A stretch of DNA of 64,000 nucleotides from PNNG01 sp046291695 (GTDB lineage: Bacteria; Bacteroidota; Bacteroidia; UBA7662). Below are positions 37,830 to 47,651 of the stretch, piece by piece; the first letter of the stretch is position 1; every line of letters begins with the position of its first letter. A program made the translations under genes and the position numbers. The stretch spans positions 37,975 to 101,974 of the forward strand of contig JBKBSO010000014.1 in NCBI GenBank assembly GCA_046291695.1. The letters run 5' to 3'. Below the pieces are notes generated by a model. It made no database searches and was not told where the DNA came from. It worked only from the letters and a program-made list of their open reading frames with translations.

Positions 37830-39278
37830 TTAAGGCATAATACTCGCTGCAAAGCTGCCGGCCGCTTCCAGCTGAATCCGTATCAAGGGGTCGCTGAGCT
37901 GCACTTGTACAGGCGCTAAGCGGTCGATGCGACCACTGAGCATAAGCATGCCTCCGAGCTGTGGCGCAGCTAACGCCTCTTCGGCCAATTTTCGCATCGA
38001 CGCTACTTCTGCTTTTACCGAATAACGCAATTGTTCTTCGACCTGCCTTTTGAAGCTGCTCTTGAAGAGCCATTCGGCCGACTGCAGTAGCAAATCGCGC
38101 GATTTTATATCAAAATCAAAATCTCGCAACCTGATTTCCATATTCACTGCATCCAGGTAGGGTGTCCCCTTGAAGTAGTAGGTGCCGTCTATTTTTTTTC
38201 GGCCAAGCCGTCCTGCTTTAGCCTTTCCACGGAGTTTCACTTTGGCCACCATTACATTCCCTTGCCCATAAATACTGATGTCTTCGAGCACAATCAAATG
38301 TTTGCCACCATCGAACACGAAGGTTTGTTGCAGTAGGTTTTCGCGCGCCAGTCGGGTAGCGGTTTCAAAATCGATGCCTGCCGTGAGGTACAGCCGAAAG
38401 TCATCTTCAATGATGCGGTTCGTTTGCAGTCGAGGCATGGGCTTAGGTCGCTTACGGTTGAGGCTGTCGGGTGCCAGGGTGCTCAACAAGACCTTGCTGC
38501 TGATGCCCATTTTTAGTTCGAGTGCATCCTTGCCGGTAATTAACCGGGAGGCAAAAACCGAATCGGGTTGTAAAATAAGCCAACCCGGCATGGGGCCTGG
38601 AATGGGCATGGGTTGCTGCATTTCGTGCCATTGTTCGCTTACGGTTTTTTTAAAATCGAGGTAATTGCCTGCTTCCTGATCGAGTGTTTTGGCCAGCTCG
38701 TTCATTTGTTGCTGCACCACCTTTTCGATGAGGCTGCCTATGGGAATGCGCACGATACCCACTTCGAGATACGGACGCTGGGTCCATTTAAAGCTCATTT
38801 GCGATTGGCTGCTGATGCGCCAATCGGGCTGCAGCTCGAGCTTGCTGCTGAGGGTTACAGCCATGTTAAAATTAGCTTCTTGTTGCAGTTGTGGCGCATT
38901 GGCTTGCGAAAACAAGCCGCCAAGGGTCGATTGTACCCTTCCCCGTACAAAAATACTGATGGGCATAATGGTTTGCAGGTACTCGCCTTTGGCTTTTACC
39001 TCTACCGGGCCTGTGCGACGAACCACCATCATGAGATTATCGCCTCCATTATTGTTGAAATCGAGGTCTTCGTACAACAACTCAGGCATTTCGCGATTAA
39101 ACGCCTGCGCCAATTCCTGATAACTCAGCCGGAGCGGCAGGTTAATGGTGCTCAACGGAATGTCGAACAAATCGGCCCTTTTATTCCCCAAATCGGGTGC
39201 TTCGGCCTGCTGCGTTTTTTTTGCGCTACAGCTTGCCAAGCACAAGGCCATTAGCCAGGTTAACAGGCGACCATTCAT
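37830..39278 (-). CDS. DUF4403 family lipoprotein
   Basis: A 482-residue protein with a lipobox (C-L-A-S-C, Cys17) and the DUF4403 pattern: S-Y-Q-E-L-A-Q-A-F-N-R-E followed by repeated beta-strands, and a late G-T-P-Y-L-D segment. DUF4403 has a lipid-transport-like (SMP/BPI-like) fold in other members; here a lipid-handling role in the envelope is an inference. Starts within the tdk stop (ATGA, 4-base overlap), so it is translationally coupled to tdk. Confidence 0.85.
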   Translation of the reverse strand: MNGRLLTWLMALCLASCSAKKTQQAEAPDLGNKRADLFDIPLSTINLPLRLSYQELAQAFNREMPELLYEDLDFNNNGGDNLMMVVRRTGPVEVKAKGEYLQTIMPISIFVRGRVQSTLGGLFSQANAPQLQQEANFNMAVTLSSKLELQPDWRISSQSQMSFKWTQRPYLEVGIVRIPIGSLIEKVVQQQMNELAKTLDQEAGNYLDFKKTVSEQWHEMQQPMPIPGPMPGWLILQPDSVFASRLITGKDALELKMGISSKVLLSTLAPDSLNRKRPKPMPRLQTNRIIEDDFRLYLTAGIDFETATRLARENLLQQTFVFDGGKHLIVLEDISIYGQGNVMVAKVKLRGKAKAGRLGRKKIDGTYYFKGTPYLDAVNMEIRLRDFDFDIKSRDLLLQSAEWLFKSSFKRQVEEQLRYSVKAEVASMRKLAEEALAAPQLGGMLMLSGRIDRLAPVQVQLSDPLIRIQLEAAGSFAASIMP

Positions 39279-39859
39279 GCCTTCCGGCTTTTCATGCCCT
39301 GGTCAAAGCAATTACGGCAACGGGGCTCGTAACTTTCTTTTTCGCCGAGCAGCACCTTGCTTTCGCTATTCGACAAGCGGTAAGAGTGACTGGCCAAATC
39401 GCCACACTGCATGCAAATAGCATGTACTTTAGTTACATATTCAGCCACGGCCAAAAGTTGGGGCATGGGGCCAAAGGGTTTGCCCAGATAATCCATATCG
39501 AGCCCGGCAATGATTACCCGGCAGCCCCTGCGCGCCAATTCCTGTGCCACATCAAGCAGGGCAGCATCGAAAAACTGCGCTTCATCGATACCCACCACCT
39601 CAACCTGACTGGCATAGAGCAAGATGTTAGAGGCGTGCTCCACCGGCGTAGAGGGGATGCTGTTGGCATTATGCGATACAATGGCAGATTCGTCGTAGCG
39701 CGTATCGAGCAGCGGCTTAAATATTTCGGTTTTCTGATGGGCAAACTGGGCGCGACGCAAACGACGGATCAGCTCTTCGGTTTTTCCCGAAAACATAGAG
39801 CCGCAGATTACTTCGATCCAGCCTTTGGTATGGCCGTTTATTCTTGGTTCAGTAAACAT
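39275..39859 (-). CDS. tdk: Thymidine kinase (type II)
   Basis: A 194-residue ATP:thymidine phosphotransferase of the TK1-like type. P-loop G-S-M-F-S-G-K-T (20-27), catalytic E93 in D-E-A-Q-F-F-D, and the zinc site C149-x2-C152 / C181-x2-C184 are intact. A minus-strand TATTTTTG box lies 44 bases upstream of the start at 39859. It is the first gene of the tdk-DUF4403 unit. Confidence 0.96.
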   Translation of the reverse strand: MFTEPRINGHTKGWIEVICGSMFSGKTEELIRRLRRAQFAHQKTEIFKPLLDTRYDESAIVSHNANSIPSTPVEHASNILLYASQVEVVGIDEAQFFDAALLDVAQELARRGCRVIIAGLDMDYLGKPFGPMPQLLAVAEYVTKVHAICMQCGDLASHSYRLSNSESKVLLGEKESYEPRCRNCFDQGMKSRKA

Positions 39860-39902
39860 GCTTTTGGATTCATGCAGAAGGCCGTACCTTCGTATTGACG
39901 AA

Positions 39903-39910
39903 CAAAAATA
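39903..39910 (-). promoter_or_regulatory. -7 box for tdk
   Basis: TATTTTTG on the minus strand fits TAnnTTTG; a TTTG lies 14 bases upstream, closer than the usual spacing. The distance to the tdk start fits a short leader. Confidence 0.5.
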
Positions 39911-39938
39911 AAGAATTCACGCACCAAAACCGCTGCTC

Positions 39939-40793
39939 ATGCACCACAGCCAAAAAATACACACCCTCATTGCCTGTATAGCCGATTTACGCCAGGCGGT
40001 AAACGAAATGTCGGCCGAAGCCACGGTACATCATGCCGACAAAGAGCTGCTGATGTACCACGCCCGGCTGCTGTATGAAGCCCTGATGCAACTGGAAGCA
40101 GCAGATGCTGTTGCACCCGCTGAAACAAGCAAAACGGTCGCTGAGCGGATAAGCGAAGAAGTTACCCACACCCTCGAAGAAGCCATCGAAGAGGTTATCA
40201 GTAGCGGTGTAGAAACCGAGCTCGACATGCACATCAGTGCTGAACCCGAACCCGCTGAAGCAACCACCATAGCCGAGGAAGCCACGTTTGAAGCGGATGC
40301 GGAATCTTTACCCCCTTCAGCAGAAGAGACCCCAGCCGCATTTGCCCGGCCCGAACCCGAGCAGGCCCATGAAACCGAAGCCCCCGAGCCCGAAACAAAG
40401 GAAGACGTAGCAGAGGCGGTGGTCACCAGCAGCGCCCCTACACCGGCAACCCAAGCGCCTAAGCACCAAAGCCTGGCCTTTTCGCTTACTGGAATCATCG
40501 AAAAAACTGGCGACAGCCAGCTGGTAATGGCCCACCTGAAACTCAAGCCCATTCAAGACCTTAAATCGGGCATTGGTTTGAACGAAAAATTCTTGTTTAT
40601 CCGCGAACTTTTTAACAACGACCATATGGCCTATGCCGAGGCCATCGAAAAACTCAACGGCGCTCAGGATTTGGCTACTGCCGAGGATTTTTTAGGCAAT
40701 GTGTTGCTTCCTAAATACCAATGGGATATAGAAACCGAAGCCAGCATGAACTTCCTGCACCTCATTTTCAGAAGATTTGCAGAAAAGGCATAA
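39939..40793 (+). CDS. Conserved protein with acidic linker, uncharacterised
   Basis: A 284-residue protein without signal peptide. Residues 1-60 are helical (H-A-R-L-L-Y-E-A-L-M-Q-L-E). Residues about 65-165 form a low-complexity stretch rich in Glu, Ala, Pro and Thr. The last ~110 residues begin S-L-A-F-S-L-T-G-I-I-E-K-T-G-D and contain L-K-S-G-I-G-L-N-E-K-F-L-F-I-R-E-L-F, a conserved Bacteroidota C-terminal domain with no function known to me. A two-ended protein with a long flexible spacer suggests a linker or scaffold role. Followed by a bidirectional terminator. Confidence 0.75.
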   Translation: MHHSQKIHTLIACIADLRQAVNEMSAEATVHHADKELLMYHARLLYEALMQLEAADAVAPAETSKTVAERISEEVTHTLEEAIEEVISSGVETELDMHISAEPEPAEATTIAEEATFEADAESLPPSAEETPAAFARPEPEQAHETEAPEPETKEDVAEAVVTSSAPTPATQAPKHQSLAFSLTGIIEKTGDSQLVMAHLKLKPIQDLKSGIGLNEKFLFIRELFNNDHMAYAEAIEKLNGAQDLATAEDFLGNVLLPKYQWDIETEASMNFLHLIFRRFAEKA

Positions 40794-40814
40794 AAATGCC
40801 CTGCTGATTTACGC

Positions 40815-40854
40815 AAAACGGCCGGAATCCCTGGAATTCCGGCCGTTTTTTTTG
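40815..40854. terminator. Bidirectional terminator
   Basis: A perfect 14-bp inverted repeat (40815-40828 with 40836-40849) followed by a run of eight T's and preceded by AAAA, between two converging genes. Confidence 0.9.
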
Positions 40855-40868
40855 CGACCATTGGCTGT

Positions 40869-42902
40869 TTACCAAATCACAACCTGCACATCGGGCTCGG
40901 CTACCATGTCCTGCCCCGGCTTACAGTTCCAGGCCTCCCAAAACTCGGGCATATTGGCCAGTGGGCCCCGCACGCGGTATTCGCCGGGCGAGTGCGAATC
41001 GGTAATGATGCGCTTACGCAATTCTTTTTCGGATATATTCTGCGCCCACACCTGAGCCCATCCCAGAAAAAAGCGCTGTTGCCAATTAAAGCCATCGATT
41101 TCGAGCTCCAAAGCTTCGGTACCTGCATAAGCATGCAAATAAGCATAATAGGCCATGGTGAGCCCGGCCAAATCGGCTATGTTTTCGCCCTGCGTGAGGC
41201 TGCCGTTAATAAATAATCCATCGAGCACCTGGTAGCCATTAAACTGGGCCACAATTTTCCCAGTGCGTCCCTCAAATAACTTCCGATCTTCCTCAGTCCA
41301 CCAATTGCTTAAATTACCTGATGCATCGTATTTACTGCCTTTATCGTCGAAACCATGCGAAAACTCATGGCCAATAACCGCTCCTATGCCGCCATAATTC
41401 ACGGCATCTTCAGCCAGCGGGTCATAAAATGGTGGTTGCAAAATGCCTGCCGGGAACACAATTTCGTTGCGGCTGGGCGAATAATAAGCGTTTACCGTTT
41501 GCGGTGTCATGCCCCACTCGGTTTTATCGACGGGTTGCCCGATTTTTTCGAGCATGCGGCGATAAGCGTGTTTGCGTACGTTCACCACATTTTCGAAGAG
41601 TTTACCGGGCTGAATATCTACCATGCTGTAATCTTTCCACTGATCGGGATAGCCGATTTTATATTCGAATGCTGCTAGTTTCACCAAGGCCTGCTCCTTG
41701 GTTTCGGGGCTCATCCAATCGAGTTTTTCGATACGCTCCTGAAATGCAAAACGGAGGTGCTCTACCATTTCGCCAACTTTTTTCTTGGCTTCGGGACTAA
41801 AATGCTCTTTTACGAAGAGCTGGCCAAGGACCTCGCCCAGACTTCCGTTGGTCATATTTACGGCACGTTCCCAACGGGGCTTCATCATGGAAGTTCCGCT
41901 CAGTGTGGTTTGATAGAAACCAAAAGAAGCCTTTTCGAAACGACTGTCGAGCATGCCCGTTGCGCCATTGAGCATGCCCCATTTGAGGTAATTCCGGAGG
42001 TCTTGCAGGCTGCAGCGGTCAATAAGCGGTTTGAGTTTCTTCATAAAATCGACCTGACCAATGACCATTTCATCGAAAGCCGGCACGCCCGCTGCGGCAA
42101 AAAAGTCTGGCCAAGGCAGGGCACCCAAGGCATCATCGGTAATGAAGGCCTGGTAGCTGTATTTGTTGTAGGTTTTGTCGGGGTCGCGGCGTTCTACCCG
42201 GGTCATGCTGGCTTCGGCCAAGGCTTTTTCAATGGCATACACCTGTTCGGCCGACTTGGCGGCATTGGGGATGCCGGCCCACTGAAAAATTTCGGTCATA
42301 TACGCCCGGTACGCTTGTTGAATCTCTACCGAGGCGGCGTCGTCTTTGGTGTAGTAATCGCGATCGGGCAAGCCCAGGCTGCCTTGGCCCATGGTTACAA
42401 CATTCATTTGGCTATTTTTGGCATCAAGGCCAACGTAAAAGCCAAAAAAAGCCGACTGCCCTTCGGCACGTAATTCGCCCAGCAAACGCATCAGCTGTTT
42501 TTTATCCTTCAGCCCATCCACCTTGGCCAGGTATGGCTTTATCGGATCCAGCTTTCGCTTATTAAGGGTGATGGTATCGAGGGCCGAGCGGTAAAAATCG
42601 CCCACCAATTGTTCGGCACTGCCTTTGGCGTGTTTGTTGCCAGGTGCAGCAAGCTGGTCGAGTATTAACCTTATTTTTTCATCGTTTTGTTTGGCGAGTT
42701 TGTTGAAGCTACCCCAGCGACTTTCGGTTTCGGGCATGGGGTTGTTTTTCATCCAGCCGCCAGCGGCAAATTCATAAAAATTATCACAGGGCAAGACTTC
42801 GGGATTGAGGTTATCGATCGAGATACCCGACCGAAGCGCAGCGCTTTGCCCCATGGCCAGCATGCTGCCGCCACAAAGCAAAAGGGTAAACATAGCTTTC
42901 AT
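40869..42902 (-). CDS. M13-family (neprilysin/PepO-like) metallopeptidase
   Basis: A 677-residue secreted zinc endopeptidase. A signal peptide (about 1-19, L-A-M-G-Q) precedes the two-domain M13 fold. The zinc motif H512-E-F-S-H516 is followed by G-E-N-I-A-D-L-A-G, supplying the third ligand, and N-A-Y-Y-S-P and the C-terminal C-K-P-G-Q-D-M-V are typical. PepO-type enzymes cut short peptides. The ATG at 42902 was chosen over TTG at 42923 because the signal peptide begins there. Confidence 0.93.
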   Translation of the reverse strand: MKAMFTLLLCGGSMLAMGQSAALRSGISIDNLNPEVLPCDNFYEFAAGGWMKNNPMPETESRWGSFNKLAKQNDEKIRLILDQLAAPGNKHAKGSAEQLVGDFYRSALDTITLNKRKLDPIKPYLAKVDGLKDKKQLMRLLGELRAEGQSAFFGFYVGLDAKNSQMNVVTMGQGSLGLPDRDYYTKDDAASVEIQQAYRAYMTEIFQWAGIPNAAKSAEQVYAIEKALAEASMTRVERRDPDKTYNKYSYQAFITDDALGALPWPDFFAAAGVPAFDEMVIGQVDFMKKLKPLIDRCSLQDLRNYLKWGMLNGATGMLDSRFEKASFGFYQTTLSGTSMMKPRWERAVNMTNGSLGEVLGQLFVKEHFSPEAKKKVGEMVEHLRFAFQERIEKLDWMSPETKEQALVKLAAFEYKIGYPDQWKDYSMVDIQPGKLFENVVNVRKHAYRRMLEKIGQPVDKTEWGMTPQTVNAYYSPSRNEIVFPAGILQPPFYDPLAEDAVNYGGIGAVIGHEFSHGFDDKGSKYDASGNLSNWWTEEDRKLFEGRTGKIVAQFNGYQVLDGLFINGSLTQGENIADLAGLTMAYYAYLHAYAGTEALELEIDGFNWQQRFFLGWAQVWAQNISEKELRKRIITDSHSPGEYRVRGPLANMPEFWEAWNCKPGQDMVAEPDVQVVIW

Positions 42903-43028
42903 TCTTTTTAATTTGCGCTGCAATTTAAGATTTCCCGAATTGAAATAGCCTAAACGCAGCTATTTTATCTGCAAACACGCATTAATTGGGATTATTTGCG
43001 TTACTTGCTTTGTCAAAACACCTTTTGT

Positions 43029-43439
43029 ATGAAAAATCAAAAATCAATTTGGTTACTTTTCTTAGGTGCAGGCCTCATGATTGCGGCTTGTAAGAAGGAA
43101 GAAACACCCGACCCAACCCCACCGGCTCCAACCCGAACCGAGATGCTTTCAAAAATGTGGAAACCTGATACGGTTTTGGTGAACGGCACCAATGCTACCC
43201 TTTTTTTTGCCAATTTACGCGTTAATTTTAATGCTAATGGGCAGTACATTTTGAACGATCCTTTCCTAGGGTCTGATACCGGGCAGTGGGTATTCCGCAA
43301 CAGCGAAACCCAAATCGTACTCGATCCTGGCATGGACGAAGAGGTTTGGGACATTAACACCCTCACCGCTACCAAGCTGAAGGTTCGTATCGACGATCCT
43401 GATGAGGTGGTCGACATTGTGTTCAGTCCAGCTAATTAA
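43029..43439 (+). CDS. Small lipoprotein, lipocalin-like pattern
   Basis: A 136-residue protein with a lipobox (I-A-A-C) and a K-K-E-E charged run after it, typical for Bacteroidota surface or periplasmic lipoproteins. The mature part has W-K-P-D-T-V, V-N-F-N-A-N-G-Q-Y and G-Q-W-V-F, the strand pattern of lipocalin-like domains (a threshold match only). It is divergent from the M13 gene and followed by a terminator. Confidence 0.7.
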   Translation: MKNQKSIWLLFLGAGLMIAACKKEETPDPTPPAPTRTEMLSKMWKPDTVLVNGTNATLFFANLRVNFNANGQYILNDPFLGSDTGQWVFRNSETQIVLDPGMDEEVWDINTLTATKLKVRIDDPDEVVDIVFSPAN

Positions 43440-43443
43440 ATGC

Positions 43444-43472
43444 AAACCGGCTTTTGGGCCGGTTTTTTTTTT
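43444..43472 (+). terminator. Terminator after the small lipoprotein gene
   Basis: AAACCGGC (43444-43451) pairs with GCCGGTTT (43458-43465), followed by a run of ten T's, 4 bases after the stop. Confidence 0.9.
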
Positions 43473-43474
43473 GC

Positions 43475-45982
43475 TTACAGGCCAAGGCGGAAACGTAATC
43501 CACCTTTAATTGGCTCTAGGTTATTGATGGAGGCAAAAAAATCGACCCCAACAAGCCGGAACGGACCCGAGATGTTGTAGCCTGCTTCAACATGTTGTAC
43601 TTCGCGGGTAATGAGGGCCGAGGCAAACAAGGCTTCATCTACCCCAAACAAGCGCACCCGATCGATACGGCTTAATGCCAAACGACCCAAACGAATGCTG
43701 GAGAAGGCCGTGAGGTAGGGTCCGGCTGTGCTAAAGCGGTAAAATGGCAAGTTGCGGAACTGTTGGTTTTGATTGCTTTGCAAGAAAGACTGAAAGCCAT
43801 TGAAGTGTTTAAAATCGAGGAAATAGGTCGGTTGACGAACAAAGGTTCCCATATCGACCTGATACACCAGGCTATTGCCCTTGCGTAAGCTTTTATAATG
43901 GACTAAGCCAACTTCAACGGTTTGAAAATAATTGGGGCTAAAGCCGCTGAGCGACCGTAAAGTAAAGTACGGACGATTGCTGTTGCTGATACGATCTTCG
44001 CCATTGATGCGCACCCAATTGGCCCAAGGTTGCCACTGGAGCTCGAGTTGCAGTTCGGCAAAATTGTGTGCCTCAAAACGGGTGTTGGGCATTTCGAGGT
44101 TGACGGGGTTATTGGGACGGAAGCGGTCGTTAGTGGGCCAGGGCCAAAGCTGGGCGGCATTTTCGAGCGGAATTCTTCGTGCGAACTGGGCATCGGCTCC
44201 TAACACCACGCTACGGTTAAGCTGTTTTCGGAAGCCGCCACTTACAAAAGCCCGTTCGTATAGTCGCATGATATTGTCGTTAAAGAGTACTGTTTGCAGG
44301 AAATTTACTCCAGGTGAAATGGGATTTTCGGTATTTATTTGAGAAATGCCGGTGCCGGCAGCCCAGTGCCATTCGCTCATATCGTGCTTACGGCTGTAGT
44401 GGAGATGGGCCAAAAACCGATCGCGCGCTGTGGCATACCGCATGTTGAGGCCCAGGCTCGAGCGTCGCAAGCGGCTTTCGCGTTGGAGCAGGTTGAGCTC
44501 CGAACTCAACACAAAGCCTTCGACCACATTATAAAAATCGGCACGCGGAACAATGCCTGAGAGCAAACCCTGATATTTTAACTGTTTGCTATAGCCCACA
44601 CCTTCGATAAAAGGCCCCAAGCGATAGCTGCCACCACTTATGGGGTGATGCCATTTAAAAGTATCTTTGCGGAGGCTGTCGTCATCGGCCTTTAGTTCGC
44701 GGGCGATGTACAGCGAGTCGGCCTGTTTGTACCCCAGCAGCTCCTCTTCTTCAAGCGGCATTTGACGCAAGCTTTTCCATACCTCATCGGGCTGGCGGCG
44801 GGCCATGGTATCTACCGAAAAGTTGTATTCAAAGGCAGGCTCCTCTTTGGGAAGCTCTATTTTGGTTGCCTCTCTGTGTGTTTCTGCTTGCTTTCGGGCT
44901 TGTATATTACCGGCTCTACCCGACTCAATGGGTGCAGCAAGGGGCTTTTCAAGCAAATGAAGGGCCTCAGCATTGCGCTCAATTTTGTAGCTCCGCACGG
45001 AGGTTACATAGCGCAGTTCGGCATGCGCCCCAAGGTATTTCAAATCGAGCCGTACATCTTGCTTTACTGGCATCCAAAGCCGGTCGAAACGCTGGTATTG
45101 CTGCTGCAGCTGATAACGAATGCCGTTATCGTCGGTAAAACCCACGTCCATGCTGTGGATGCTCAGTTGGGGTTCGAGCAAGTAAATGTCACCACTCAGC
45201 AAATAGGGGCCTTTAGATCGTGGCTCAAGCCCAATCCGGATAAGTTGCTGACCGCCTTCGTTTTTTTCGCCCCGGTACACAAAGCGGTAATTTCGGAAAG
45301 CACGTGGCGACAAGGGGGAAATGATTTCGCCTACCGCCGGCCGGTAAAAATTAAAATTGGCGAAATTGATGGTGGGATTACTGCCCGGCGGAAGGTTGGA
45401 GCGCAACGAAATAACCTTTTCACTAAAGTTAGCTGGCTGGCTAAAATTAACCTCACTAACCGACTCAAGCAAATAGGTGGTGCCCACTTGTAAATTTTCG
45501 GTGTCGAGTATTTTGCGAATGGCCCATGGCGCTTTGGTGATACGGAAACTGCCTTTTACGTACGTCTTGGCCGTATAGGCATCCACAGCCGCCAGGTGCA
45601 GGGGGGCATTGCGTATGGCCCTCCGCATGATGGCATAAGCCGGGTCTTCGCCCTTGGCACGGATGCGGATTTCAGCCAACTCAAAAACTTGTGGCGAAAG
45701 CACAAAATCGCGTTGCAAACCCGCTGCAGAAACTGTGACCTCCGTCCGTAAAGCATTGTAACCCAAAAAGTGTATTTGTACCTGATAGGTACCTGGCTCA
45801 AGACTAATCTCGTAACGCCCCTTATCAGAAGAAATGGTACTGTGATTGCCCGGCATCAACACAATAGAAGCAAAGGCAAGCGGTTCCTGCTTGTGGTTGA
45901 GAATTCGCCCTCGAAGCTCCTGCGCCAACAGGCTTTGAGGCAAAAGCAATATACATAACCACAAATAACTTGTTCTACCCAT
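43475..45982 (-). CDS. DUF5686 outer-membrane protein with carboxypeptidase-regulatory-like N-terminus
   Basis: An 835-residue protein with signal peptide (about 1-20), a CarboxypepD_reg-like beta-sandwich (about 22-100: G-R-I-L-N-H-K-Q-E-P-L-A-F-A-S-I, G-x-Y-x-V-x-F-L-G-Y) and a long DUF5686 part that ends as a barrel (L-R-F-R-L-G-L). This architecture is common in Bacteroidota and resembles TonB-dependent transporters without their plug and TonB box. Cargo unknown. The gene stands alone. Confidence 0.88.
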   Translation of the reverse strand: MGRTSYLWLCILLLPQSLLAQELRGRILNHKQEPLAFASIVLMPGNHSTISSDKGRYEISLEPGTYQVQIHFLGYNALRTEVTVSAAGLQRDFVLSPQVFELAEIRIRAKGEDPAYAIMRRAIRNAPLHLAAVDAYTAKTYVKGSFRITKAPWAIRKILDTENLQVGTTYLLESVSEVNFSQPANFSEKVISLRSNLPPGSNPTINFANFNFYRPAVGEIISPLSPRAFRNYRFVYRGEKNEGGQQLIRIGLEPRSKGPYLLSGDIYLLEPQLSIHSMDVGFTDDNGIRYQLQQQYQRFDRLWMPVKQDVRLDLKYLGAHAELRYVTSVRSYKIERNAEALHLLEKPLAAPIESGRAGNIQARKQAETHREATKIELPKEEPAFEYNFSVDTMARRQPDEVWKSLRQMPLEEEELLGYKQADSLYIARELKADDDSLRKDTFKWHHPISGGSYRLGPFIEGVGYSKQLKYQGLLSGIVPRADFYNVVEGFVLSSELNLLQRESRLRRSSLGLNMRYATARDRFLAHLHYSRKHDMSEWHWAAGTGISQINTENPISPGVNFLQTVLFNDNIMRLYERAFVSGGFRKQLNRSVVLGADAQFARRIPLENAAQLWPWPTNDRFRPNNPVNLEMPNTRFEAHNFAELQLELQWQPWANWVRINGEDRISNSNRPYFTLRSLSGFSPNYFQTVEVGLVHYKSLRKGNSLVYQVDMGTFVRQPTYFLDFKHFNGFQSFLQSNQNQQFRNLPFYRFSTAGPYLTAFSSIRLGRLALSRIDRVRLFGVDEALFASALITREVQHVEAGYNISGPFRLVGVDFFASINNLEPIKGGLRFRLGL

Positions 45983-46031
45983 TGCCTACGAATATCAAGC
46001 TTGCATCGGATTTAAAAAAACCCGAAACAAC

Positions 46032-47651
46032 TTATTTTCGCAGCAACAGCTTTTTTGACACGAAATGTTTGTTTTCGAAAATAAGCGTCACAACAAGCTG
46101 TTCCGTTTGTTTACGATGACGCAAATCGAAACTAACCAGGTTGTTCCCTACTTCTAAATCGCCCAAACGGCCCTTTTCGATGATGCTTCCATCGGAAGCC
46201 GTGAGCAGATAATGTACATCCACCACTTTAAAAAGCTCGAACTTCAGCTTGAAGCGCCCCTGTGTGGGATTTGGTCCCATTACAAAATCGTAAGGCGGAA
46301 TGCTTTGCTTCATTGAAATGCCCGTGCTGCTTGGTTCAGGAATGAGTAAAACCCGATAAACTGTAGTTCCGGCTGCTGTGAGGCTGGTGGTATTGGTGGT
46401 AAAAGCATTCCGCACCGGGCTCACAATACCGCCAATGACATGACCCAGTTCTATGGTATCATTCGGAAATCGGTTCATGTTTATAAGACCGTGGGCGTAC
46501 TTTGGCAAAACAGGATTGGGCAAAAACGCTGAACCAGCACCCACAAAAACCGGCATTTCTGCCAGCTCCTTGAATTCGTACAGCGAATCCCGCTGGTCGC
46601 GACTCACACGACTGATGGTATTTACAAAAGGCACATCATTGTCTTGCACCATCTGCCCCCCCGTGTCGAGGTAGTATTGGGCCAGGCCACCAAAAAATAA
46701 ATTGTGATTGGTTAACGTCGAGCTATCATACAAGACCAGCTTGGCCCCGTGGTAATGGCTCAGAAGCTGATGAAAATCGGTACGGGGCCTATAAGCAGTC
46801 GCCCCGATGTCGACCGGATACAAGAAGGGCAAATCGGCGGTTTGCTGAAATACGCCCGACGAAATCATATAGCCCGGTTCCCCATTCGGAAAAATTTGAG
46901 GCAGGAGGTTGTAATCACGACGATGCAAATGCACGGCGTCGGTAATAGATTGGCCGGCACTAAATTGCAAGGGCAAGCTATCGGCATTGGCCGAAAATTT
47001 ACGGATTTGATTGCTGTAGTGCTGTATAAAGCCCGGGCCGTTATTGGGCCCCATGGGATTGTATCGCCCTTGGAAATAATGACCGCCTATCAGTAAATAT
47101 TCTCCATTCAATTTGCCCATTTGTCCACCGGTAATGGCAAAAAGTGAGTCGCGCACCACGCTAAAGGCAGCGGGATTGGCTTGTTGTTGCAAAATGCTGT
47201 TGATCAGGCCAGGCAGGTGTATGCGGCTCAGCAGCGCAGGAGTAGTGTACTGATTGGTAGGTGGCCAAATGCCATAACCTCCTGCCATGAACAGGTACTC
47301 GCCATCCTGGAAAAAATTAATATTCGTGCATTGCAATTGGTAATTCAACGTGTCGGGCAAGTCTGAAATGGGCAGCGAATACAGGCTGTCATTGGTTCGA
47401 TCGACCAACCAGATATGCTGATTAATGCCCGAGGCAGGAAAGGCGTTAAAGGGCTGTCGGGCATGAATACCATCTTGCCTGCCTCCCAAAAACAACCAGT
47501 AATGCGCATGTTGTGCATATACAAAGGAGTGTAATGCCGGCATTTGTGGAATTTGCCTGGCTTCAACGGTAAGGCGGTAAGCAAAATCGGGCTGGGCATC
47601 ACCCGAATGCGTCACGAATAACAATGCCAGTAAAACAAAAAACTTCTGCAT
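46032..47651 (-). CDS. T9SS-exported protein, kelch/propeller-like
   Basis: A 539-residue protein with signal peptide (about 1-19, G-D-A-Q) and repeated Y-L-F-M-A-G-G-Y, Y-L-L-I-G-G-H-Y and H-V-I-G-G-I motifs, the strand-turn pattern of kelch-like propellers. The final ~90 residues (G-P-N-P-T-Q-G-R-F onward, ending K-K-L-L-L-R) form a T9SS type A sorting domain. No catalytic motif seen. It is followed 49 bases upstream of the DUF5686 start by nothing recognisable; its promoter region is the 472-base spacer to its right. Confidence 0.75.
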   Translation of the reverse strand: MQKFFVLLALLFVTHSGDAQPDFAYRLTVEARQIPQMPALHSFVYAQHAHYWLFLGGRQDGIHARQPFNAFPASGINQHIWLVDRTNDSLYSLPISDLPDTLNYQLQCTNINFFQDGEYLFMAGGYGIWPPTNQYTTPALLSRIHLPGLINSILQQQANPAAFSVVRDSLFAITGGQMGKLNGEYLLIGGHYFQGRYNPMGPNNGPGFIQHYSNQIRKFSANADSLPLQFSAGQSITDAVHLHRRDYNLLPQIFPNGEPGYMISSGVFQQTADLPFLYPVDIGATAYRPRTDFHQLLSHYHGAKLVLYDSSTLTNHNLFFGGLAQYYLDTGGQMVQDNDVPFVNTISRVSRDQRDSLYEFKELAEMPVFVGAGSAFLPNPVLPKYAHGLINMNRFPNDTIELGHVIGGIVSPVRNAFTTNTTSLTAAGTTVYRVLLIPEPSSTGISMKQSIPPYDFVMGPNPTQGRFKLKFELFKVVDVHYLLTASDGSIIEKGRLGDLEVGNNLVSFDLRHRKQTEQLVVTLIFENKHFVSKKLLLRK

